Both the position numbers and the translations under genes were made by a program. Shown in pieces: positions 6,879 through 13,227 of a stretch of 14,465 bases of DNA. Origin of the DNA: GCA-003244245 sp050699975. GTDB taxonomy: Bacteria > Actinomycetota > Actinomycetes > Mycobacteriales > Pseudonocardiaceae. The stretch's first letter is position 1. The number at the start of each line of letters is the position of its first letter. The stretch covers positions 1 through 14,465 of the forward strand of contig JBOHGH010000110.1 in NCBI GenBank assembly GCA_050699975.1, in the 5' to 3' direction. The notes below the pieces were generated by a model. That model saw only the letters and a program-made list of their open reading frames with translations, ran no database searches and was not told the DNA's origin.

Positions 6879-8156
6879 GTGGAGCTGTTGCGCAACGTGG
6901 TTCGGCCGTACGCCTGGGGTTCGCGGACTGCGATCGCGGAGCTGCTCGGCGACCCGGTACCGGCCCCGCACCCACAGGCGGAGCTGTGGCTCGGCGCGCA
7001 TCCGGTGGACCCGTCGGTGCTGTTACACGCAGACGGCGCCCAGACCTCCCTGCTGGAGGCCCTGCACACCGACCCGGATCGCCACCTCGGTACCCAGTGC
7101 GCGCAGCGCTGGGGCAGCCGGTTGCCGTTCCTGCTCAAGGTGCTCGCCGCCGACGAGCCACTGAGCCTGCAGGCCCACCCGTCCGCGGCGCAGGCTGCCG
7201 AGGGGTTCGCCCGCGAAGAGGTCCGGGGGATCCCGCGGGACGCCCCGGAACGCAACTACTCCGACCCCAACCACAAACCCGAGCTGATCTGCGCGCTCAC
7301 CGAGCTCCACGCGCTGGCCGGTTTCCGAGACCCGCTGGGCACTGTCGAGTTGCTCACTGCACTGGACACGCCGCTGCTCGCGCCCTACCGGACGATGCTC
7401 GCGGCCGAGCCCAATGCCGATGGGCTGCGCACCCTGTTCACCACCTGGATCACCATGCCCGAGCCCGCGGTGAAAGCGCTGCTGCCGGCCACCCTGGACG
7501 CCTGCGTTGCGCTGCTCCGCCGCGACGGGGTTTGCGGCACCTTGCCCACCTCTCGTAGCAGCGCAAGCTCTCACGGCCATGATTTCCGGAACGAGTGCCG
7601 GGTGGTTCTCGAGCTGGCCGGGACCTATCCAGGCGATGTCGGGGCGCTCGCTGCCTTGCTGCTCAACCACGTTGTGCTGGCTTCGGGAGAAGCGCTGTAC
7701 CTACCGGCCGGCAACCTGCACACCTATCTGCGGGGCACCGCTGTGGAGATCAGCGCCAATTCGGACAACGTGCTGCGTGGCGGATTGACGGCCAAGCACA
7801 TCGACGTCCCGGAGCTGCTGAAGGTGCTGGACTTCTCCCACGGCGCGCTGCCGGTGCAACGCGGTGAACCGATCGGGCCGCATGAGACCGCGTACCGCAC
7901 CCCGGCCGAGGAGTTCCAGCTGACCCGGTTGGAGTGGGCCGACGGCGAGTCGACCCCGGTGTGCCTGCACAGCTCGTGGCCGCAGATCCTGCTGTGCACC
8001 CAGGGGTCGGCGCAGTTTCGCTCTCCAGACGGCGCCAGCGTCCCTGTGCGCCGCGGAGGGTCGGTATGGCTGGCCGCCGCCGATCCCGAGGTCCTGGTCT
8101 GCCCGGGACCCGGTCCCGTGCAGCTCTTCCGGGCCCTACCCGGACTCCCCGCATGA
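6879..8156 (+). CDS. manA: mannose-6-phosphate isomerase, class I
   Basis: ManA interconverts fructose-6-phosphate and mannose-6-phosphate and so feeds ManB. The 425-residue protein has the type I zinc ligands: Q98 and H100 in LQAHPS, E135 in NHKPEL, and H281 in YLPAGNLHTYL. The catalytic region EISANSDNVLRGGLTAKHID (290-309) includes the conserved arginine R300. The N-terminal MELLRNVVRPYAWGS is typical. GTG 6879 is preceded by GAGGGAGGG (6867-6875). It is 21 bases from TobH and is probably in the same transcript. Codon 49 is TTA, a rare codon in such genomes that can place a gene under control of the tRNA BldA in developing actinomycetes; whether that applies here is unknown. A large inverted repeat lies 24 bases after the stop. 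Confidence 0.95.
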   Translation: MELLRNVVRPYAWGSRTAIAELLGDPVPAPHPQAELWLGAHPVDPSVLLHADGAQTSLLEALHTDPDRHLGTQCAQRWGSRLPFLLKVLAADEPLSLQAHPSAAQAAEGFAREEVRGIPRDAPERNYSDPNHKPELICALTELHALAGFRDPLGTVELLTALDTPLLAPYRTMLAAEPNADGLRTLFTTWITMPEPAVKALLPATLDACVALLRRDGVCGTLPTSRSSASSHGHDFRNECRVVLELAGTYPGDVGALAALLLNHVVLASGEALYLPAGNLHTYLRGTAVEISANSDNVLRGGLTAKHIDVPELLKVLDFSHGALPVQRGEPIGPHETAYRTPAEEFQLTRLEWADGESTPVCLHSSWPQILLCTQGSAQFRSPDGASVPVRRGGSVWLAAADPEVLVCPGPGPVQLFRALPGLPA

Positions 8157-8180
8157 CCTTGACCGTCTCAGATCTCCATC

Positions 8181-8228
8181 CGGAGCCGAATGGCAATCTG
8201 GAGGCGTCCAAACCGTCATTCGGCTCCG
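8181..8228. promoter_or_regulatory. 12-bp-stem inverted repeat made of two palindromic sites between manA and the CDF gene
   Basis: CGGAGCCGAATG (8181-8192) is the exact reverse complement of CATTCGGCTCCG (8217-8228). Inside lies a second small pair, TGGA and TCCA around GGCG. As RNA this would be a strong hairpin 24 bases after the manA stop, fitting a terminator, although no U tract follows. As DNA, each arm with its flank is itself a palindrome of the type CATTCGG-NN-CCGAATG (right site 8217-8232 perfect, left site 8178-8193 with one mismatch pair). That could be a paired operator just upstream of the CDF promoter. Both readings stay open. Confidence 0.55.
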
Positions 8229-8240
8229 AATGGCGGTAAG

Positions 8241-8269
8241 CGGACCAGCACGTTGGTCACTTGTAGGCT
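8241..8269 (+). promoter_or_regulatory. probable promoter of the CDF transporter gene
   Basis: TAGGCT at 8264-8269 fits TANNNT. CGGACC at 8241-8246 is a partial -35 match at the ideal 17-base spacing. The start codon GTG 8310 follows with a ribosome binding site. The palindromic sites end just upstream of the -35, a position typical for regulator binding. Confidence 0.4.
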
Positions 8270-8309
8270 CGCTGCAAGGGCGAGACGGGTAGCGGGAGGA
8301 GGCGGCGGG

Positions 8310-9248
8310 GTGTCTGCGGGCGGCGGGACGAAGGCGATCATCGCGGCGTTGCTGGCCAACGCCGGTATCGCAGTCGCGAAGTTCATCGGCTACCTGATCA
8401 CCGGTTCGTCGTCGATGCTCGCCGAGGCGGTGCACTCGGTGGCCGACACCTCCAACCAGGGTTTGCTGCTGCTCGGCGGGAAGCGCGCCCAACGACAGGC
8501 CACCCAGGAACATCCGTTCGGCTACGGCCGTGATCGCTACTTCTACTCCTTCGTCGTCGCGCTGCTGCTGTTCAGTCTCGGGTCGGTGTTCGCGCTCTAC
8601 GAGGGCTTCCACAAGCTGGAAAGCGAGGAGTCCCTGACCTCACCGTTGGTCGCGATCGTGATCCTGGTGGTGGCGATCGTGCTGGAGACCCTGAGCTTCC
8701 GCACCGCGATCAGGGAGTCCAGGCCGCTCAAAGGCGACGGCACCTGGTGGCAGTTCATCCGGCAGTCCAAGACTCCGGAGCTTCCGGTGGTCCTGCTGGA
8801 GGACGCCGGCGCGCTGTTCGGGTTGGTCCTCGCGCTTGGTGGCGTCGGGCTGTCGATGCTCACCGGAAACATCGTCTGGGATGCGATCGGCACGCTGTGC
8901 ATCGGCGTTCTGCTGGGCGTCATCGCGATCATCCTCATCGTCGAGACCAAGAGCCTGCTGATCGGCGAGGGGTCCGGGCCGGTCGAGGTGCGGGTCATCC
9001 ACCAGGCCCTGGTCGGCGGCGGGGTGGACCGGGTGATCCACCTCAGGACCCAGTACATCGGCCCGGACGAACTGCTGATCGCCGCCAAGATCGCGGTGCC
9101 GGCCACGATGCCCACCGCCGAGCTTGCCCGGGTTATCGACGAGGCCGAGGGACGGGTCCGCGGCGCAGTCCACGCCGCCCGGATCATCTACCTGGAGCCC
9201 GACCTGGACCGCACCCCGCGACCAGCAGTTGAGTTGCCCAGCAGTTGA
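8310..9248 (+). CDS. cation diffusion facilitator (CDF) family transporter
   Basis: CDF proteins export divalent metals (usually zinc, iron, cobalt or manganese) in exchange for protons. This 312-residue protein starts VSAGGGTKAIIAALLANAGIAVAKF. Its TM2 metal motif is AEAVHSVADTSNQ, with H42 and D46. The HPFGYGRDRYFYSF loop (68-81) follows, and a later TM carries LLEDAGALFG with D165. About six hydrophobic segments are followed by a cytosolic ferredoxin-like domain from about 215. It resembles the CDF subgroup found after manA in Streptomyces. GTG 8310 is chosen because GGGAGGAGG lies at 8294-8302; the frame is open upstream to 8190, but that part is unlike the family. The metal is not deducible from the sequence. 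The C-terminal residues come from a small duplication. Confidence 0.9.
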   Translation: MSAGGGTKAIIAALLANAGIAVAKFIGYLITGSSSMLAEAVHSVADTSNQGLLLLGGKRAQRQATQEHPFGYGRDRYFYSFVVALLLFSLGSVFALYEGFHKLESEESLTSPLVAIVILVVAIVLETLSFRTAIRESRPLKGDGTWWQFIRQSKTPELPVVLLEDAGALFGLVLALGGVGLSMLTGNIVWDAIGTLCIGVLLGVIAIILIVETKSLLIGEGSGPVEVRVIHQALVGGGVDRVIHLRTQYIGPDELLIAAKIAVPATMPTAELARVIDEAEGRVRGAVHAARIIYLEPDLDRTPRPAVELPSS

Positions 9249-9250
9249 GT
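9222..9250 (+). repeat. 13-bp direct repeat across the CDF stop codon
   Basis: CCAGCAGTTGAGT occurs at 9222-9234 and again at 9238-9250. The second copy supplies the TGA stop in the CDF frame. It looks like a small tandem duplication that altered the C-terminal tail. Confidence 0.7.
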
Positions 9251-9292
9251 CTCACCGGGGACTGTGCCTAGCGAGAGGTCAGGAGGGTCGGG

Positions 9293-10774
9293 ATGGCGAC
9301 CAGCGGGCTGTGGCAGACCAAGTCGATCGAACAATCCATTGCGGACACCGAAGAGCCGGGAACCAAGCTGCGCCGTAACCTCGGTGCGCTGGATCTGACG
9401 GTGTTCGGGGTCGCGGTCACCATCGGCGCCGGAATCTTCGTGCTCGCGGCCCAACAGGCGGGGGACACTGCGGGTCCGGCGGTGTCACTGTCGTTCGTGC
9501 TGGCCGCGATCGCCTGCGGGTTCGCGGTGCTGTGCTATGCCGAACTCGCCTCCACCGTCCCGGTCGCCGGCAGCGCCTACACCTACTCCTACGCCACCTT
9601 CGGCGAGTTCATCGCCTGGATCATCGGCTGGGACCTGGTGCTGGAGTTCAGCGTGGGCGGCGCGGTGCTGGCCAAGGCCTGGTCGTTGTACCTGGGCGAC
9701 GCCACCGGTGGGGCGATCGCCACCACCGTCGAGGTCGGAGCCATCACGATTGACTGGGCTGCCCTGCTGATCGTCGGCGTGCTCACCGTGGTCCTCGCCG
9801 TGGGGATCAAGTTCTCCTCCCGGGTCAGCCAGGTGATCACCGCTATCAAGATCGCCGTAGTGCTGCTGGTGATCGCGGCCGGGATCGGCTACGTCAAGGC
9901 GAGCAACTACACCCCCTACATCCCACCGGCCCAACCCGGTGGGAGTAGCGGTGAAGCAGAGCAGTCGCTGTTCTCATTGCTGTCCGGCGCGGAGGGCAGC
10001 ACGTATGGGGTGTTGGGGGTGCTGGCGGCAGCCTCGGTGGTGTTCTTCGCCTTCATCGGCTTCGACATCGTGGCCACCACCGCCGAGGAAGCCCGCAATC
10101 CGCAGCGCGACATGCCCCGGGCCATCATCGGGTCGCTGGCGATCGTCACGGTGCTCTACGTGGCGGTCGCCCTGGTCATCACGGGCATGCAGCCCTACAC
10201 CGCGCTGACCACCTCCGCGAGCGGGGACACCGCCACCCTGGCCACCGCCTTCACCAACGTCGGGCTGCCCTGGATCGCCGGGATCATCGCAGTCGGCGCG
10301 CTGGCCGGGCTCACGACAGTGGCGATGATCCTCATGCTGGGCCAGATCAGGGTGCTGTTTGCCATGTCCCGGGACGGTCTGTTGCCTCGGGCGCTGGCCC
10401 GCACCGGTGCGGGCGGTACTCCTGTGCGGGCCACCGTCGGAGTCGGTGCGGTCGTCGGCGTCGTCGCGGCGTTGTTCCCGATCATCCGCCTCGAACAGAT
10501 GGTCAACATCGGCGCCCTGTTCGCCTTCGTGCTGGTCTCTGCAGGTGTGCTGGTTCTCCGCCGGACCCGGCCGGATCTGCCCCGTGGGTTCCGGACCCCA
10601 CTGGTGCCGCTGGTCCCGCTGCTGGCGATCCTGTCGTGCCTGTGGCTGATGCTGAACCTCTCAGTGGGCACCTGGATACGTTTCCTGGTGTGGCTGGCCA
10701 TGGGTCTGGTCGTCTACTTCGCCTATGGGGCCCGCAAGTCGCGGCTTCGTCAGGAGGACCGGTTGGGTGCTTGA
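9293..10774 (+). CDS. APC-superfamily cationic amino-acid permease
   Basis: This 493-residue integral membrane protein resembles Rv3253c, found just beyond manA in M. tuberculosis. The cytosolic N-terminus WQTKSIEQSIADTEEPGTKL leads into TM1 with the unwound substrate-binding motif TIGAGIF (43-49). The family motif CYAELASTVPVAGSAYTY (81-98) and GWDLVLEF (112-119) follow. About twelve hydrophobic segments are visible. A loop motif around residues 255-285 (FIGFDIVATTAEEARNPQRD) is characteristic of the CAT/SLC7-type subfamily. Uptake of arginine, lysine or related amino acids is likely by family, but the substrate is unproven. AGGAGGG at 9281-9287 precedes the ATG. The TGA stop overlaps a TTG in the next frame, and accC follows after 8 bases, so the two genes are probably cotranscribed. 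Confidence 0.92.
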   Translation: MATSGLWQTKSIEQSIADTEEPGTKLRRNLGALDLTVFGVAVTIGAGIFVLAAQQAGDTAGPAVSLSFVLAAIACGFAVLCYAELASTVPVAGSAYTYSYATFGEFIAWIIGWDLVLEFSVGGAVLAKAWSLYLGDATGGAIATTVEVGAITIDWAALLIVGVLTVVLAVGIKFSSRVSQVITAIKIAVVLLVIAAGIGYVKASNYTPYIPPAQPGGSSGEAEQSLFSLLSGAEGSTYGVLGVLAAASVVFFAFIGFDIVATTAEEARNPQRDMPRAIIGSLAIVTVLYVAVALVITGMQPYTALTTSASGDTATLATAFTNVGLPWIAGIIAVGALAGLTTVAMILMLGQIRVLFAMSRDGLLPRALARTGAGGTPVRATVGVGAVVGVVAALFPIIRLEQMVNIGALFAFVLVSAGVLVLRRTRPDLPRGFRTPLVPLVPLLAILSCLWLMLNLSVGTWIRFLVWLAMGLVVYFAYGARKSRLRQEDRLGA

Positions 10775-10782
10775 GGCGCAGC

Positions 10783-12120
10783 GTGTTTGAGTCGTTGCTG
10801 GTCGCCAATCGGGGTGAGATCGCCCGGCGGGTGATCCGCACCGCGCGGGATCTGGGGATCCGCACCGTGGCGGTGCACTCCTCGGTGGACACCGAGCTGC
10901 CGTTCGTCGCCGAGGCCGACGAGGCGGTCGAGCTGAGCGGGCCACCGGCGCAGGTTTACCGGGACTCCCACCAGTTACTGGACGCCGCCCGCCGCACCGG
11001 GGCGGTCGCGGTACATCCCGGCTATGGGTTCTTGTCCGAGGACGCCGGATTCGCCGAGGCGGTTCGCGATGCCGGCCTGACGTGGGTTGGTCCCAGCGCC
11101 GAGGCGATCTCCGCGATGGCCGACAAGGTGGCCGCTCGGAAGACCGTGGCGGCGGCCGGGGTGGCGGTGGCGCCCGGTTCGGATGGCGCCGTGGCCCAGG
11201 CCGACGCCGCGGTGGCGCAGGCCCAGCGGGTCGGCTTCCCGGTGATGCTCAAGGCCGCGGCCGGCGGTGGCGGGATGGGGATGGCGGTGGCGGCCGACGC
11301 CGGCGCGGTGCGTACCGAGCATGCCAGGGTCAGCGCGTTCGCCCAACGGCTCTTCGGTGACCCGCGGCTGTTCGTCGAGCGATACTTCCCGCGGGTGCGT
11401 CACGTCGAAGTACAGGTCCTCGGTTTGGCCGACGGCCGGGTGGTGGCTGTCGGGGAGCGCGACTGCTCCGTGCAGCGGCGACACCAGAAGGTCGCCGAGG
11501 AGAGTCCATCGCCCGGCGTTGAGCCGGACCTGTGCCGCCGGATGGAGCACGCCGCGGTGCTGGCTGCCTCGACTGTCGACTACCGCAACGCGGGAACGGT
11601 GGAGTTCCTGCTCGATGTTGACACCGGCGAGTTCTTCTTCCTGGAGATGAATACCCGGCTGCAGGTGGAGCACCCGGTCACCGAGTTGCGCTATGGCGTG
11701 GACCTGGTAGCAGCCCAGCTGCACATCGCCTCGGGCGCGGCGCCCGGCTTCGACGTCGACGCTCTTACACCCGGTGGGCACGTGATCGAATTGCGGATCA
11801 ACGCCGAGGATCCCCAGCGGTTTCTCCCCGGTCCCGGACCGGTCACCGACTGGGTGGAGCCGACCGGGGATGGAGTACGGGTGGACGCCGGCTATGCGAT
11901 CGGCACCACGGTGACGCCGCTGTATGACTCGTTGCTGGCCAAGCTGGTGGTGCACGGTTGCGACCGGGAGCAGGCGCTGGCGCGGGCCCGGGCGGCGGTG
12001 GCCGGATTCACCGTGGCCGGGCCCAAATGCAACCTGCCCTTCCACGCCGAACTGCTGGACCACCCCGAATTCATCTCCGGCCGTTACGACACCGCCCTGG
12101 TTACCCGCATGCGCCCCTAA
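10783..12120 (+). CDS. accC: biotin carboxylase subunit of an acyl-CoA carboxylase
   Basis: It catalyses ATP-dependent carboxylation of biotin on a carrier protein, the first half-reaction of an acyl-CoA carboxylase. The 445 residues align almost residue for residue with Escherichia coli AccC. Features are FESLLVANRGEIARRVIR at the N-terminus, K115 in the ADKVAARK stretch, K157 and the ATP-grasp loop GGGGMG (161-166), H207, E274 and E288. The motif EMNTRLQVEHPVTE contributes R292, and INAEDP follows R338. The protein ends with the biotin carboxylase domain, so no biotin carrier domain (BCCP) is fused, unlike the longer AccA3-type alpha subunits. No carrier or carboxyltransferase gene lies in the window. 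GTG 10783 has GAGG six bases upstream; TTG 10771, overlapping the permease stop, is an alternative. Confidence 0.92.
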   Translation: MFESLLVANRGEIARRVIRTARDLGIRTVAVHSSVDTELPFVAEADEAVELSGPPAQVYRDSHQLLDAARRTGAVAVHPGYGFLSEDAGFAEAVRDAGLTWVGPSAEAISAMADKVAARKTVAAAGVAVAPGSDGAVAQADAAVAQAQRVGFPVMLKAAAGGGGMGMAVAADAGAVRTEHARVSAFAQRLFGDPRLFVERYFPRVRHVEVQVLGLADGRVVAVGERDCSVQRRHQKVAEESPSPGVEPDLCRRMEHAAVLAASTVDYRNAGTVEFLLDVDTGEFFFLEMNTRLQVEHPVTELRYGVDLVAAQLHIASGAAPGFDVDALTPGGHVIELRINAEDPQRFLPGPGPVTDWVEPTGDGVRVDAGYAIGTTVTPLYDSLLAKLVVHGCDREQALARARAAVAGFTVAGPKCNLPFHAELLDHPEFISGRYDTALVTRMRP

Positions 12121-12126
12121 CCCGGC

Positions 12127-12176
12127 GTGTCCGGCGCTCCTGCACGGTGTGTCCGGCGTTCGTGTACGGTATGTCC
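12127..12176 (+). repeat. 22-bp tandem repeat at the boundary after accC
   Basis: Two adjacent 22-base units (12127-12148 and 12149-12170) both begin GTGTCCGGCG and end ACGGT. They differ at three positions, and a partial third unit (ATGTCC) follows. The block lies six bases after the accC stop, exactly where GC-rich conserved genes give way to a less GC-rich island. Such repeated short units are found at the ends of some insertion sequences, but no transposase remains in view. Confidence 0.6.
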
Positions 12177-12194
12177 TCCTCTGGCGCATGGCGG

Positions 12195-12223
12195 CTGAGA
12201 TCTCGTCGATGCCGTCGATCTCA
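12195..12223 (-). terminator. weak candidate hairpin at the end of the minus-strand module
   Basis: Read on the minus strand, TGAGATC (including the TGA stop of the last module gene) pairs with GATCTCA 21 bases later, around a 15-base loop. No U tract follows. It is positioned for a terminator, but the stem is short. Confidence 0.2.
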
Positions 12224-12760
12224 CACGGCCAGGCCCACTCCGGTAAGACCACCTCCAAGAGCGAGCAAGCATAGAGCAATCCGGATGTATTGATACTTGG
12301 TGACGACAATTCTGCTGGTGTCCGAGACCTGAACCAGCAGCCAGGATAGGCGGTCGTTGGCGGCTTTCTCGATGTACCTCCGCAGTCTTGAGAGGTCGCA
12401 CGTCCGGCGCACATCTCCGAAATATGTAGCGGCGCCGGTATTTTGAGCCGTGCCGACTCTGGGGAAGACCGCGACCGCAAGTATGACGATGGCTGTGGTC
12501 CAGGTTGCCACGCCCATGCTTACCAACCATTGTCCGGGGACCGACGCCGTAGCGATATGAGTGCTGACCGACCCCACTGCGAGCGCCGCGATAGCGAGAG
12601 CGCCAACGACTAGACTTGAGGCTTTCCCGTCTGCGCGCGCGATCTCCTCCCGGTTGTTCCCCAGCAGATGCTCCGCGACGATCAGCGTCCGTTCGTCCTC
12701 CCAACCTCCCAGCGGCCCGGCAACGAGACTGCGCCGACCGGCTCGATTGATGTGTCTCAT
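12221..12760 (-). CDS. small membrane protein of the Pycsar effector (PycTM, DUF5706) type
   Basis: The 179-residue protein has two hydrophobic helices (about 47-65 and 78-99), a soluble stretch, and a third hydrophobic segment at 158-178. The N-terminal helix REEIARADGKAS (37-48), the AVFPR after TM2 (97-101), YFGD (113-116) and SRIVVTKYQYIRIALCLL near the end match my memory of the PycTM effector family. In Pycsar anti-phage systems such proteins respond to cCMP or cUMP and damage the inner membrane. Here no uridylate or cytidylate cyclase is visible, so the trigger must differ or lie outside the window. ATG 12760 overlaps the preceding stop by four bases (ATGA). The DNA is less GC-rich than upstream. 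Assignment rests on motif and topology resemblance, not on a search. Confidence 0.65.
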   Translation of the reverse strand: MRHINRAGRRSLVAGPLGGWEDERTLIVAEHLLGNNREEIARADGKASSLVVGALAIAALAVGSVSTHIATASVPGQWLVSMGVATWTTAIVILAVAVFPRVGTAQNTGAATYFGDVRRTCDLSRLRRYIEKAANDRLSWLLVQVSDTSRIVVTKYQYIRIALCLLALGGGLTGVGLAV

Positions 12761-13227
12761 AACTGCCCTAGGGCGTGTCCGAGTGCGATGACTCCAGAAA
12801 TGACGGCGATTATTGCCGGATGGACGCTACGGGCTGCTCGCGAGAAGCCACCGAAGGTAATGCGAACTGTGACGCACAAGGTACGCACCATCCAGGCTAT
12901 TGCGTCGCCGAGGTCGTAGGCAATGCAGAACGGCGACCGCCCCATCCGTCGCATGATTGTCGTCAGTATATATTCCGGCAGCAGAACGAGGCCCGCCACC
13001 GCCACGATACCGTCCTGTAAGGGCTTTGTCAGGATTTCCAGGGCGAGCGGAACGACCCACCGGATCACTACGCAGGTTACTGTGACAATCAACGCTACGA
13101 GAATGATTGACTTGGCAAAAATAGTCAAGGACTCCAGTGCTGAAGCCACTGCGCTTGACCATGGAATGCTCAGGAGAATAACTGCTCCAATCGCAACGGC
13201 AATTGGTGAGACACGCACCGCACTCAC
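12757..13227 (-). CDS. small multi-TM membrane protein of unknown family
   Basis: I do not recognise this 156-residue protein. It has four strong hydrophobic segments (about 7-25, 37-62, 70-90 and 135-154) and a less hydrophobic one near 105-122. Between them are short basic stretches (IMRRMGRSPF, GFSRAARS), which suggest cytosolic loops. It starts at GTG 13227, overlapping the upstream stop as GTGA, and its own stop overlaps the next ATG. It is therefore translated as the middle member of a three-gene unit. Sitting between an SPFH-like protein without a membrane segment and a PycTM-like membrane protein, it could be the membrane partner that anchors either of them; this is inference. Its GC content is low for the window. 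Confidence 0.75.
   Translation of the reverse strand: MSAVRVSPIAVAIGAVILLSIPWSSAVASALESLTIFAKSIILVALIVTVTCVVIRWVVPLALEILTKPLQDGIVAVAGLVLLPEYILTTIMRRMGRSPFCIAYDLGDAIAWMVRTLCVTVRITFGGFSRAARSVHPAIIAVISGVIALGHALGQL

Noticed and set aside
6314..7255. Minus-strand frame of 313 codons across TobH and manA
   Set aside because: It is low-complexity antisense of two well-supported genes.
12121..12220. A complete insertion sequence at the island edge
   Set aside because: The tandem repeat hints at one, but no transposase frame or matching inverted end is visible.
12190..12273. GKTT-like motif (HSGKTTS) in a plus-strand frame after accC
   Set aside because: The frame overlaps the end of the PycTM-like gene, is very short and has no other nucleotide-binding signature.
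10975..12480. Minus-strand frame of 501 codons across accC and into the module
   Set aside because: It lies opposite a biotin carboxylase with all catalytic residues intact and has no recognisable motif.
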